Positions 1 through 11,076 of a stretch of DNA of 64,000 bases are shown one piece after another. A model generated the notes under the pieces. The model saw only the letters and a list, made by a program, of their open reading frames with translations. It did not search any database and had not been told where the DNA came from. Origin of the DNA: Rapana venosa. Taxonomy: Eukaryota > Mollusca > Gastropoda > Neogastropoda > Muricidae. Positions within the stretch are counted from its first letter, which is position 1, and each line of letters starts with the position of its first letter. The DNA lies in contig CM054158.1 of the NCBI GenBank assembly GCA_028751875.1, positions 6,692,861-6,756,860 of the forward strand, in the 5' to 3' direction. A program made the translations under genes and the position numbers.

Positions 1-1860
1 TCGTTGCAGCGCACGAAGAGGTGCGTGTGGGCAGAGGCGGCCACGGGGGGGGGTGAGGAGGGTGAGTATGGTGGCGGGTCGGGAGACACAGGTGGCGGCG
101 GAGGACCCAATCTCCATCATGGCGGGCACGTCTCGTCCCAAGAAAGGAAATCTGCCGAGCAGGGTGCCAAACTTACAGGACAATCAGCCACGATAAGTCA
201 TTCCAGTGAATCAGAGGGGGCATGAAAGTATAGAAGACCTGAAACGAGGAGGCTTAGGCTTACCACAGGGGCAGGAAGAGATCATTGGTGGCCGAAGGGG
301 AGTATGTGGCCGGTTTTCATCTGCCCAAATAGAAGCACCGACGCGGAACATATAGTTCATCCTGGAGGGTTCGTGTGAGCGAAATACAGATTAGCCAGCA
401 TCCGCGCGCGCGCGAGCGCATCTGCCCCGTCTTTCATTGATTTTATAAGGAAAGTTTAAGTGAAGGCCTTCGATAGAGTAATGGCATATGAACGTGCGTT
501 CTGTGGGCCACCATGAACAAATTCAACATGGGCCAGAAGCTGAGCTGGAAACCACACACACCGTCAAGGGGGAAATCTCTATACTCGTAGCGCGAGGGCC
601 GGGCACGCAGTGGCTAAGTACTACTTCTGTACAGGGCAACAGTAGGGGAATGGTTCCGTACCGCGTGCGAGTTTGGGTGCCGACAGGCTGTCTGCTGTGG
701 CGGCCCGTGACGGATCGGGGTTTAAACCGAATGCATTTTCCTCGAACGCATCATAGACTTGGACCACCGTCCTTTGGAAGACCCACACAGGGCTAGGCAC
801 ATCAAGCATTGGAGCGAACCATCCCACCAACCGTCAGTTTGCCGATGACATGGTGACGGGTCCAGTCCTGGCAGGAGGAATGAAGAGTGAACTGGCCGAA
901 CCAAGTGACGCAACCCGACTGGACGAGCGAATATACCCTCACGAACGGGCATGGAAATCAGCGCCGGAGAAAGACCAATCTACAATTGTCCAAAGAGAAC
1001 AGGTGGATTCCCACCCAATCAACCGGGGCAACCAAGATCATCCTCTCAGGCGAGGGAGCTGAAAAGGAGGTACTGTGGGGGTAGATAGTTGACGGCATGT
1101 GTCAAGACCTTGGGAGCCATCAAAAGTGTGAGGAGTGGATCGAAGACCGAAATCGCACTAGCAAGGAGCGGCCAAGGGGGCAAACGATCAGCAAAGGCAC
1201 AGTGGCAAGACTTAATACCGAAAAGGAGCGACAGAAACATCCCATCGTCAGAACCATAAGGTAAAGGATACCAAACGCGCGATAGTCGCCGTACGCCGTC
1301 AATCATGGCTTTACCGCAGTGAGGGCATGGACACTGATTGCAGACCTACAAAGTAGATGATCAAAGAGCAGTAGCGAATGAGATGTCCGTCAGAAAGGCA
1401 CCTTGGCACATCTGCATTGGAAAGGGACCAATGTCGGACCAACGAATGAAGTCTCGCGTCAGGAGCGTGATCACAGGCAATCAAGTGCGGGGACTATGAA
1501 GACCTACTGACCGACGGCAAAAAAAGAGGAAACCTCTGATGTGTAGAAGGGCAGCGTAACACGCTCAGGAAAGGACGAGTGCAAGAGACCATCCTTCGAT
1601 GGAACAGGGTCCCAGGGGGAAAGAAGACCGGGCAAGACAGAGGAGAAAGTGGTGGGCGGAATGACATCCGTGATTGGAACAGCAGGGAGGGGTGATGACT
1701 TCAGGTGACACCGCGCGGGCACTCGCCCCACGAGGGCGGGGGGGGGAGTGACGCTGGGGGTACCGGGCGCTAATTAGTAGGGGCCAGAGCTGACCACCAT
1801 TCGGACCACCATGCATCGCCACTGGACGACCCTGGCTGGTTACAGGACCAGTGAAATGAA
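1..1860 (+). mobile_element. Decayed RTE-like LINE, reverse transcriptase half to 3' end
   Basis: No open frame survives, but fragments in all three frames line up in order with the better copy at 31858-35000 (opposite strand). Around 460-600 is the KAFDRV-to-ATMNKFNMGQK stretch. Near 610-700 is the segment before the QGCLL motif, and near 840 the FADD catalytic region, read as FADDMVTG. After 1040 come the KxTLSG and YLGAI-like blocks, and at 1570-1690 the basic C-terminal GKRRRGRQ-like block before the end at about 1860. Substitutions and indels are spread throughout, so this copy is much older. The 5' half lies off the left edge or was never inserted. The RTE clade assignment is inferred from the C-terminal block and short-repeat tails of the related copies. 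Confidence 0.8.
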
Positions 1861-2454
1861 CAGGTGAAGCTTCCTAACTACAATAAGCATGCCCGGCGCG
1901 GGGGTCAACATTGTAGTAACCGAAGCAATTTTCCTAAATTGCCGGGATAAGCCTAACCCTTGCCAACGGATCCTGGTAACCTCCTGGTGAATTGCTCTCA
2001 GTTCCAAGCTTCAAAAACTAGAGCACACAGTTGGGGTTTTTATTTTTGTTTTTTCATTGTTCTAATGAGGTGAACATCAGGCTAAAACAGCCTGTTGCAC
2101 TTTATAATACTAACTCTACTATTAACCTGAAAGCCATCGATGGCGGGAGTGGTAAAACCGCGAGAGACTGCAGCAGTTCACAATGGTCCAAATTTGTTTG
2201 GTACACTGGGGGGGGGTACACTCACTTTCACGTCACCCGTTGGGTTCAGGACTACATTGAGTGGTACCGCACTAGCGTGACTGGGTGAACCCTCACTGAC
2301 GCTGCAAGTGGACCGCCAAATGGTTCTGTCCTGGGCTGCTTTCAGGAGGTTTGGTACAGTGAGGGGTCCACTCCTTGTTTGACAGCAGTTACAATATTTT
2401 TTAAACAAAATAAAGTCCCAGAGTTCAGTTTAAGACCATCTTTTCTCTCTACAG
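1861..2454. other. Unassigned spacer between LINE debris and a candidate exon
   Basis: I see no gene, tandem repeat or recognisable transposon. The stretch after about 2030 is less repetitive than its surroundings and ends in a pyrimidine-rich run before a splice acceptor-like TACAG at 2450-2454. Confidence 0.3.
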
Positions 2455-2487
2455 GTAGATCTAATACATTCAACAGCATTGAAAGTG
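2455..2487 (+). CDS. Candidate 33-nt microexon
   Basis: A strong pyrimidine tract and ACAG acceptor precede 33 bases that are open in phase 0 (11 codons, VDLIHSTALKV). They are followed at once by a consensus GTAAGT donor. Phase 0 at both ends fits the phase-0 start of the G-patch gene exon at 17679. This is only splice-signal evidence, and such motifs arise by chance; the exon would be 15 kb upstream across a heavily invaded intron. Confidence 0.3.
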
Positions 2488-2791
2488 GTAAGTGCAGGGC
2501 AGCTTCCTAGGTATCTTCTACCAGCAGATTGGTGTGAGGGGTGTGTGCCTGCCTGTATTCTGTGTTTGACTTGTACTTTGATGTAAGTAATGAGTATGCA
2601 TATATATATATTAATAATGTTGATAATGAGGTTAACTTCTCTTTCTCTCTGTTTATTTCTCTGTGGTGTATGATTATTTGTATTTCATTGAATGGAACCG
2701 AACAGTGCCATGATCATTGGTTGTGTATGTTAGTCCATTGTTTGTTTTCAACAATGACCTCCAAAACAGTAGAAGAGGCAGCTGCTTTTTG

Positions 2792-2963
2792 TGTTTGTTC
2801 TATGCTCCATAGAAATCAGATAACTGATGAAAGTTGTTGAGATGGTGACTGTTTATTCCACTTTAACCAAGTGCAGTCTGGGATGCCTTAATTAAAATAA
2901 TAATAATAATTCTATGACTTCTTCAATGAAGATACTTCCAGTATATCTTTCAGTTTCCACACA
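2792..2963 (-). repeat. 3' LTR of the gypsy element
   Basis: About 172 bp, bounded by TGTTTG and CACACA on the plus strand. It is repeated with the same orientation at 11913-14455, where the copy is split by a DNA transposon. On the minus strand the internal side is the purine-rich GTTGAGGAGAGGT, a plausible polypurine tract right next to the LTR. No convincing target-site duplication is visible at the outer ends. Confidence 0.7.
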
Positions 2964-3155
2964 ACCTCTCCTCAACTTGAAAGCAAAATAGTAACATTTA
3001 AAGAGTAACAACAGGCAATCAATATTACAATGTAGTAAACCCAGAGTCTGAAAACTGAGCAAATTTGAACTAACTGCAAAAATGAATCAAGCAATTAAAA
3101 CATCTGTTTTTGTTATAAATGTCAGTTTTTTTTTTTCCCAATCAAATTTTCATCC

Positions 3156-4470
3156 TTAGTTTAAACATAGCTGATAGGTAAGTTGGACCCTTTTTGACAC
3201 GGCTGGTTCCTGGTGGAAAATTGATATTGTTTGGGGCACATGGGGCAAATGGAACCGGAGTGGACTTTGGGAAAAGACGGCTGGGGTGCGTGTTGAAGTC
3301 AGGTTGCGTGCCATTGTGCCTTTTGGGGAAATAGTTGAATGGGGCATGGGGTGGTGGGTTGTTGACACAGCACTTTCCTCTTTTTCTTCAATACAGTCTT
3401 CCTCAGAGCAAGGGGTTTTACCACCATGTTTTTGAAAGGAAATTGTGGGGGTTTAACAGCTGTTTGTGGGGTTTTGAGCTTTTCCTATGCTCCCTTTTTT
3501 TTGAGCAACTAAAGGGAACCAGTGAAAATGGTGTGGACAGTTTGTTTTGTTGCCTTGTGAACCAATACAGTGTCACCAGTTTCAAAACAGAAGAGCAGTA
3601 TGTCTTTTGGATCAGTTGGATTCCTTCATCTTGAATTGCTTGCAGCATCGTGCAGAACAATGTCAGATTGAGAGTGGTTTCGGGTGGAGTTGTCATGATT
3701 GAGGGGGGCCATGCATTCATCTTACGCCATGTGAGGGCTTCCAATGGAGATTGTCAAATAGAGCGTTTTTGGGGTAGCCCTGTATTGGCGAAGGAAATGA
3801 GAAAGTTCATTTCCCCGTTTCTCCCTTCAGTTAGGTTGGGGCCCCATACAAAATTGTGAGTGTTCTCAAAAAACCCTACTGCTTCTCCCTTTGCCTTCGG
3901 GTGAAGAGGGTTGATCTTCTATTGTGAAATCCAGCTTCAGTCGCAAATCATGAAATTCTTTGCTTGAAAGAGGGACCATTGTCAGTTTTCACCTGTCAAA
4001 GGGAATCCTTGGCGAGCAAAAATAGGGGGTCCAGTCTGGAATCACCACTCTTGGGGGATGTTGACTGAATGATTTCAATTCGGGTAATGAACTGTTAAAC
4101 GTCATGTAAGCCATTATAATATCACCGAGGGAAAGGACTATGAAATCAAAAGAGATTCAGTCCATGGGCTGCCGGTAATGGAGTTGGACACAACGGTTCC
4201 ATTCAGGTGTGGGGCCTGGGTAAAGGAGGCTTGAAAAATGGAATGCAGGCTTTTACATCTCTTCCACCAAAAGGCGTTTAATTCCAGGGACCAGAACCTT
4301 CCTCCCCCATGATTGTGTTTGTTTAGAGGGTGCCCTGGGTGGTGACTGGTGCAATTTCGACATTTCTTTGTTAAGAGCTTGGGAATCACCAAAGCGACAT
4401 CCCGGGAGAAGGGAAGACCATCATGAATTGACAGTTCAATCTTTGAAATCTGCATTTCGCCCGATTTCCT
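3156..4470 (-). pseudogene. Gypsy pol, integrase portion (decayed)
   Basis: Minus-strand fragments in changing frames follow Ty3/gypsy integrase order. Near 4300 are remnants of the HHCC zinc-binding region and the linker to the catalytic core (PHLNG..GSPWTE, 4150-4260). Near 3540-3620 there is a C-terminal block reading ETGDTVLVHK, typical of the integrase tail. The last frame stops at 3156, about 190 bp before the 3' LTR. Frameshifts and stops make it non-functional. Integrase would join the cDNA to host DNA. The family call rests on element architecture plus these blocks. Confidence 0.65.
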
Positions 4471-6000
4471 GGATCCGTCCTATCTTCTGTTTGTACACGG
4501 CATTGCCTTTTTCTGAGATCATCTTGAGCTGTACGTTGAACTTCTTTTAGAGTCATTTGCCTTTGGTATGTCATTTTGCAAAATGTAGTAAATAAATTCT
4601 TCAGCATCATTGTCACTTTGGGTTGACAGTGAGGATGACGACTAATATAATAAAGCTGGATTTATCTCTTTCTTTCTGGTTTGTATTGGAGTGTGAACTA
4701 AATAGGAGTCAGTCTCAGGTGCCACCTTTCAATCGTGGCTGTTGTGGGTTTCTGGCTCTTCCTGATGCCCAAAGGGTTTGTGGTCAGTAGTGGACAGTAG
4801 AATGGGGCTCCAAAAAGGTAAGGTGAAACTGTTCAACCCCCATATGTTACTGCGAGCATTCATGAATCTGTTTGAGAGTACCTACTCTCCACATCTATTA
4901 GTGCCCTGCTTGCATAACAGATTATTTTTCCTTCTTGTGTAAGAATCGCACCAATACCAAATTTTGGGCTGGCATCAACGATGATCTCGGCTTTCTTCTT
5001 AGGGTCGAAATATCCTTGACTGTGAACCACTGGGGTGCTTCTTTGAGCTTGTCAAATGCATTCTGTTCAGCGTCTCTCCATCTCTACTCAACATTTTGCC
5101 TTGTCAGTTGACGAAGAGGAGCGGTGAGAGTTGCATACTGAGGAATAAATCTTGAGACATATTGAGTCATACCGAGAAAAGAGCTCACTTCTTTCCTTTG
5201 TTCTTGGGGGAGTTGCTGCCAATAATGGTCTTGACTTTCTCAGGATCTGCTGATATAACCTTTGTTGCTTAAAACATGGCCAAAGAAAATCAGTTTGTTT
5301 ACAGAGAAAAGACATTTCTCTCTGTCATGATCTTGCAAAAAAAAAAAAACCTTTTTTCCAAGAATTCTCTGCAGGACTGCATGGAACTACATCATGTTTT
5401 TCCTTGATTTTCACCATAAACAATGAAGTCATCGATGCTGCATTCACCACCGAAAGAGAAACCGTTTGTAACGTCTAAGGACTACGTGCGAAAAATGGTG
5501 TGATATAACGACAAGACTCGTCCAAACTCAAGTTGGATGGCACTAGTCAAGTCAAGTTTAGTAAAAAACAGTTGCAGAGTTCAGGTCTAAGATCAGGTCC
5601 AACAGATCGTTGGCTTGGGTGTTTTTTTCCCTACGATCACTAATACGGTTTGCTTCTCTCATGCCAATACAGACTCTGAAACCTTGATTTTTCTTTGGGG
5701 AAACTGCAACAAGTGGACTAATCCAGGTGTTGGACCATTGAATTTCATGTTCACAGTGGAGTTTCTCTAAGCGTTGTAGTTCACTTCAACATCATTCCGG
5801 ATGTTGAAATGGAATACTCTATGTCTTTGAGACACTGGCTGAACCGAATGTGTACAACATGTAGCTTTGAATTCACACCTTTAATCTGCCCCATTTTACC
5901 ATATCAAACTATCGGAAGTACTGATCAGAAATGGGAAAGTGTTAGTTTGAAAATGAAAATGAACAATGGATCGTGGCCATCTGCACTTGCTGCACCCAAC
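4471..6000 (-). pseudogene. Gypsy pol, reverse transcriptase/RNase H portion (decayed)
   Basis: The minus strand carries the reverse transcriptase catalytic signature as SIDDFIVYG, with the DD pair encoded at 5428-5433. Downstream on that strand (5310-5090) is a block reading KLIFFGHVLSNKGIS, the usual segment between reverse transcriptase and RNase H. A further block at 5080-4950 matches the start of RNase H. The frame is broken repeatedly and an A-tract lies at 5337-5350. It lies between protease (6.1-6.7 kb) and integrase (3.2-4.4 kb), the order PR-RT-RH-IN that defines Ty3/gypsy rather than copia. Confidence 0.7.
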
Positions 6001-6077
6001 AAGTGATAGTCGTTGTCCGGAGAAACCTCAACAACGTATACTTTCGGCAACAGTTGTCTTAGTCTTGTATTTACTGG

Positions 6078-6674
6078 TTATTGGAACATGAAACCTTTCA
6101 CAAAGAGCAGTTTGGTTTCTGAGCCAAAAGCATAGATCAAAGGACATGGACCATGCAACTGTCTTTCAGGACAAAGTTCAGCAAAAGTTTGAGAGCTTAG
6201 AATGTTCACTGATGCACCTGTGTCTACCACAAATGGGACTTGAGAGTCAAATATGGCAATGTTTATGACTGGGGATGCTTTTCTTTTCTGGGAAACCGTG
6301 AAGACTGATTCATCACTTACATAACCAGAGTTGGAGTTTGTGTCACATTCAGCTTGTACTTGAAGAGCGTGCTGAGAATGAAATGAATTGGATCTTATCG
6401 ACTTTGATGAAGATCTGCATACTCTGGCAAAGTGTCCAATCTTGCCACACTTCTTGCAAGATTTGCCCTTTGCTGGACAGGACTGGTGAGGCAGTTGAAA
6501 ACCGCAGTAGTGACAGTTGGAAACACTGTTGGTCTGAGAGTGAGCACCACCCCGAGCATAGCCATGTTGTCTGCTTCCTCTGTGTTTGAAATTGCTGCCA
6601 CCACATTGAAAATTGTGCTGCAAGTCTGTGATGACTACCATGTTGAGGACTTTGTTTGTCCCTGTGAACCGCAT
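6078..6674 (-). pseudogene. Gypsy zinc knuckles and aspartic protease
   Basis: An open stretch of 198 codons. Two clustered Cys/His knuckles lie near residues 55-85: CHYCGF...HQSCPAKG and the canonical CKKCGKIGHFARVC (C-x2-C-x4-H-x4-C). After a Ser-rich linker comes the retropepsin active-site motif FVVDTGASVNIL near residue 155, and the frame stops at 6078. This is the end of gag and start of pol in a gypsy polyprotein: knuckles bind RNA and the protease would cleave the polyprotein. The open stretch is the best preserved part of the element, but the flanking reading frames are broken. Confidence 0.85.
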
Positions 6675-6838
6675 TCACGATGCTGTGCTACATCTGGCAT
6701 TTTCTATTTCAGCTGTTTGAATGTCTGCTAACTCAAGAGCTTTGGCTTCAGCAAGAAATTAAGTCAATGTAAGGTTGTCTTTGAGAGCTTTTCTTCGTAA
6801 TCTTGATGAATTGCATCCTTGGATCATTTGTGTTGTGA
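6675..6838 (-). pseudogene. Gypsy gag, 3' half, cut by an insertion
   Basis: On the minus strand a block reading TQMIQGC, then SSRLRRKALKDNLTL and LAEAKALELADIQT, matches the conserved middle of gypsy gag. It breaks off abruptly at about 6838. Its natural N-terminal continuation (DFQDKEKEL) is found at 10420-10460, so the two halves were separated by the insertion at 6839-10419. Confidence 0.7.
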
Positions 6839-6839
6839 C

Positions 6840-7098
6840 CGTGCCGAGAGGCAAGGATAGAAGGAGGGTAGGGAAAGAGTGGAACACAGCAACCAGGCAA
6901 AAGAAGACTCAGTGGAAGACAGCAGCTTTGGATGTCACCTCTTTATTTGGCCATCCAGTACATCTACTGCTGTGTGGGTGAATGGTCTCTCTCTCTCTCT
7001 CTCTCTCTCTGCGGCTCGGGGTGATCTCCCTTGGATATAGGCAGGGCGAAATTTTGCTGTGTAAATTTTGTGTTTAAATTGCCAAATAAACCAGCACC
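6840..7098 (+). promoter_or_regulatory. 5' region of the unclassified element
   Basis: Patches are shared with 18071-18210 upstream of the second ORF copy: GTGCCGAGAGGCAAGG, then AAAGAGTGGAACA, then ACTCAGxGGAAGACAG. A (TC)n run at 6983-7010 is not shared. The region should hold the element's promoter or terminal signal; no TATA box or splice site is convincing. The ORF start has a good Kozak context (CACCATGG). Confidence 0.45.
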
Positions 7099-8021
7099 AT
7101 GGCAGTTGTCGGGTTACCAACAACGCTGGAAGTGACGCTAAGTGCCCTGCTGCAACAACACTGCATCACCTCATGGAAGGTCTGCGGAGAAGGCGAGCAA
7201 ACGACTGTTGTGCTGCGACTGAAGGCTGGCTCAAGTGATGGGAACATGGCGGGTCAACAAACACCTGTGTACTTCCGCAGAAAGCCGCCCAGTCAGACCA
7301 ACAGGGACCGACGGACAGAGGAGAGGAGGCGGGCAGAGGAGAGGAGACAGACAGAGGAAAGGCAAGAAGACAAGGCAAGTGCATTGTTCCCATTCAAACT
7401 TCGCCAAGTTTGTTTATGCCAACACCCCCCATCACCCAGTCTGTCTCACACACCAACACCCCAGCCTCTCCAAACCACATGCCTTCGATGCTTCCCACAC
7501 ATGATTATCGCTGTGCGTCAGGTGCTGTCACAGTGTTGGAAGCTGACACAGTGGCTGAACAACAAGGTGGAATTGACCTGGTTGAGGTGCCTGTACCCGA
7601 CATTAGGATGGAGGGGGAGGACTGTGACAATATCTAGATTCCGGATGCAGGCTACAGTGGAGATACTATAAAGAACTATGTGGGTGGGCTGAGAAACAGA
7701 TCCCTGCAGAGAAATCTCAGGGACGTTTCTAGAAACGACTTTCTTCATGTGTATACCTCTGATGAAATACCTGACACTATCATTTGTGAAAGTGAAGATA
7801 TGATTTTTCAGTTTATCTGGACAGATGACACTTACAACCCTGCTGATTACTTTTGGTTTGCAAAAAAGAACAACAGGCAACTGACTCAAGAGGAAAAAGA
7901 CATTTATTCCAAGCTGCAGCTGTGGACACCTGCCGATCGTGACAGAATCAAAGATAGAATTAGTGCTGGACTGGATGTTTTACATGTTATGATGGATGCT
8001 ATCAGATTTTTTCTGGGTTAG
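7099..8021 (+). pseudogene. ORF A, unknown family (frameshifted)
   Basis: I do not recognise this family. It starts at 7099 with GLPTTLEVTLSALL, then SWKVCGEGEQTTVVLRLK (near residues 25-42), then FRRKPPSQTNRDRR and a highly basic, Glu/Arg-repeat segment (ERRRAEERRQTEERQ). The frame then shifts at least once between about 7380 and 7420. A TAG at 7635-7637 interrupts the frame that continues as NYVGGLRNRSLQRNLRD and ends FWFAKKNNRQLTQEEKD...IRFFLG at 8021. The N-terminal ~90 residues and the YV..L..QR.LR block align with ORF B at 18540-19196. The basic middle suggests nucleic-acid binding (inference). It could be an accessory or gag-like protein of the element, or a captured host gene. Confidence 0.6.
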
Positions 8022-8046
8022 AAGTGACTGTGGTTGCCTGTATATG

Positions 8047-8290
8047 TGCGTGTGTGAGTGTGTGTGTGTGCATGCGCACCCTCTTGTGCTTGCGTGCGAG
8101 CTTGTGTGTATGTGTGTGTTGTGTATGTGTGTGCGTGTGTGTGTGTGGCGTGCGGGGTGTTTGTGCGTGCGTGTGTTTGGTGTGTGCGTGTGTGTGTGTG
8201 TTCGTGCGTGTGTGTGTGTGCGTGCGCACGTGTGTGCATGTGTACATGCATATGTGTGTGCATATGTGTGTGTGTGTGAGAGAGAGAGAG
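8047..8290 (+). repeat. Imperfect (TG)n microsatellite
   Basis: About 240 bp of TG/CG/TA dinucleotides ending in (GA)n, just after ORF A. Long frames here on both strands are translations of the repeat. Confidence 0.95.
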
Positions 8291-8944
8291 CAAAACAGGA
8301 CGGTTAGGCATATTATGAGTTAGGTTTTTCCAGTGTTGGAAAGAGCACGAGTTACCAGATCAGACGGAATGTAGGGACACCAAGCCCTGTCACAGACTCC
8401 TTTGGCGAAAGTGTTAGGCACCAATTCATCTGAATCCTAATGAAAAACACTTCACCATGTCCTGGAATCCATGCCATGTCGACCATTTGGGCTGTAGAAA
8501 TACATCTGTATTTCTGAAAATACGTGTTTTGTGCCCAGTCCCCTCCCCACTGTTCCCTTGTAAATGGGCTTTAACAGCTTATTACAAAAAAATATTGTCA
8601 TTGTCTCTCTCTCTCTGCCCTGTAGCCTGTCGCCTGTAGCCTCTAGGGCCCTAGCCTTCCTCTTGCCTAGCCTGTCCTGTTCTCCCTAGCCTCGGAACCA
8701 CCCCTCTATATATACCTGCCACACGAACTGCAAAGACAGCACCACCACACTGCTAGCGTTTCCACTGATTTGGCCCAAGGTGAAGGAGATTTTGTATTTT
8801 CTCATGCAGCTTCAGTGGTGATTATCTTGCTGTCGGCATAACGAAACTAGACATATTATATATCAAAATAAACTAGAAAGTATAAGCATTAAGATGCATT
8901 ATTGCATTTTGCACAAAAATCATTTGGCTGCAAACTATTAGCAA
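8291..8944. other. Middle of the unclassified element, no gene seen
   Basis: Moderately AT-rich. A short CT tract and CTAG-rich words (8600-8690) are the only structure. No open frame of note. Confidence 0.4.
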
Positions 8945-9917
8945 TTAAAGCCTCCGACTATATACACTTTTAACAGCTGCACACTATAACTTTCGGAAAT
9001 AAAACATTAAAACTTCAACAAAACTAAATACTTTTATGACTAGAAAAAGAAGGATATGCACCACAGTTTGTATACATATACATATTATAAACCACAGATG
9101 TCCATGAGAGGAGATATTCATAATTAACCAGTCCTGTGAAAACACAGTTTCTGGTCTGCTTGCACCCAAGCAAGCTTCTTAACTCTCAGAGGAAGGCTGT
9201 CGGCTGGAGGACTCACCACTATAGGGGATTTGATTTTTTGCAGATTTTTCACATGGCCATGGCATGATACTATGACTTGTGCAGCTAAACATAGCTTGGT
9301 GAGCCTGCCCATGTGTTCTGAGCTCTTTGTTCACAGTTGTAGAGAGTAGCCAACACACCCCAGCATTTTTGCACATGTGTCTACTAAAGGGAGAGCTTCA
9401 ATTTTTATATATGTACTAACCCAGTATGTTATACATAAGTTCAGAAAATTTCATTTTCTTACTATGTGTTTTGTATTTTTTATAATTTTTTTTACTAACC
9501 ATTACAAATAGGCCATCTGTGGGGAAAAGCAAGAGAGAGAATTGGCCTGAGTTAAAGCTGTTCGTAAGATCTAAAATATAACGGTCTCTAATACTACAAA
9601 TTATCCATACTAACATCTTCCAATCTTATATTTATTCATAACAAAACCCAAAACATACCATACATTTATATTTTTATGTCTGCATTTGGTAGAATTTAGT
9701 TCACAATTCAAACTTGTTTACAACAAGGAACACCATTTAGCTAACTTTTAGGACTGGCACATTGTGTACACCTTAGGCCTTACAATCTACTACTACTTAA
9801 TATGAGCTGTTTTATTGATCTAAATAGAGTTTATTCCACATGTTCTTCAATCGCACAATAATTATGATTTATTAAAGATTCCTTAAATAAAAATTAGAAC
9901 TGCTTTTCTAGCAGTTA
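8945..9917 (+). repeat. AT-rich 3' segment shared (inverted) with 36965-37541
   Basis: The reverse complement of 36965-37541 matches here at high identity. This copy has extra blocks at about 9181-9555 and, beyond this segment, at 9918-10319, each flanked by short microhomology. Those are deletions in the other copy or insertions here. No coding frame is supported. Confidence 0.8.
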
Positions 9918-10319
9918 ATATTTGGATACATACAGTACCTATACCTACATGATGCAATAGACGAAAAATATTGATTTACAACAAAATAGAGAACTCTCAT
10001 TGTGGTTGAAATGAATCGAGTAAAGATCAGTATTTCAACAATCATATCCATGAATATGAGCAAACAATATGACTTAATAAAGTTATTATTATTGATTTTC
10101 TTTGCTAGATCAGACCAGCTCACATTTAAGGGAGATAACTCGGGCCGTATTATTATTATTATTGACTAAAAGAATTATTAGACAACATTAAAAATAACAC
10201 ACAAAAACCAAGTAGATAATATAAAAACTAATTTAATAATTAGTTACATCAGAATATTGGAAAATAAACTTATTTAGATAATATACTAAATATAAAAATA
10301 TAAATATATCCTAAGCATA

Positions 10320-10419
10320 ATAATGACAGTTTACATAGAAAGTTGAGAAAACTAAATATATATTGACCACAACGTTAATATCAGTTTCGCTGTTTTAACC
10401 TAAGGTAAGTGTAGTCGGT
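10320..10419 (+). repeat. Terminal segment of the unclassified element
   Basis: Matches the reverse complement of about 36855-36965 (ACAGTTTACATAG, TATATATTGACCACAA, CCTAAGTTAAGTGTAG). The similarity ends at the gag junction, which marks the element's right end. Confidence 0.65.
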
Positions 10420-10861
10420 GTGTCGAGAGTTCTTTTTCTTTGTCTTGAAAATCGCAATGTTGAGCAAGAGTTCTAGGCCTAAGTCTGATGTGAGAAGTGT
10501 CAATTGTTTCATCTGGTAACTGTTCCCCTTTCCTGAACTTAAATTTTTCAAATGATGAATTGGCTTGGGCATGAAGTAGGCTAGGCCTATGTGATAAGGT
10601 TTTTTTTGAAAACCGAAAGTTCGCCTGCATCATTTTTGTGACCTAGGCCTATTCCTTTTTGTTCTTGTGTGAATGTCTCTACAATGTCAAAAACTTCGTC
10701 ACCAGCATAGTGCATGAGTAGTGTTTTCTTACGTGCATCCTTAGTGATGTCCATTGCACAGAGTAAATTTTCCAATTTTGCCAACCATTTCGTCCATCTG
10801 GAGCCTGCAGTTGTTTCATCAGCCTGTACTGAAAATCGTTCAATGCTGGTAAGTTTGCCAT
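10420..10861 (-). pseudogene. Gypsy gag, N-terminal half
   Basis: The probable ATG is at 10861-10859 (MANLPALN), followed by a frameshift. The next block, QADETTAGSRWTKWLAKLEN...DARKKTLLMHYAGDEVFDIVET, is the conserved start of gypsy-type gag. The next block (SSFEKFKFRKGEQLPDETIDTF-like) runs to DFQDKEKEL at about 10430, where the insertion begins. Several frameshifts are present. Gag would form the particle that packages the element RNA. The (ATT)n tail of an inserted LINE abuts the start codon. Confidence 0.75.
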
Positions 10862-11041
10862 ATAATAATAATAATAATAATATATGAAATTTATATAGCG
10901 ATGAATCTTGTAAAAAAAAACACAACAAATCAAAGGGCTTGCACTCGATCATTTACAGGCATGCAACTCTCCTTAAACATAACGAACAACAGATTTCAAA
11001 ACCATGCGCGCGCACGTATGCGCGCGCACACACACACACAC

Positions 11042-11076
<35 letters not shown>

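Larger units (their letters stand above)
6839..10419 (+). mobile_element. Unclassified ~3.6 kb element inserted in gypsy gag
   Basis: This block interrupts one gag reading frame. The bases TGTGT, present once in the rejoined gag, occur beside both junctions and suggest a 5-bp target duplication, though the exact ends are uncertain by a few bases. The left end (GTGCCGAGAGGCAAGGA...) recurs at about 18071. The right end (...CCTAAGGTAAGTGTAG) recurs, inverted, at about 36860. So the ends of separate partial copies match the two ends of this block, supporting a single element. It contains an ORF of unknown family (7099-8021), a (TG)n run and an AT-rich 3' half. I see no terminal inverted repeats, LTRs, reverse transcriptase or transposase. 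Confidence 0.55.

Noticed and set aside
8002..8323. Cys/Val- and His/Thr-rich ORFs on both strands
   Set aside because: They are translations of a (TG)n microsatellite in several frames.
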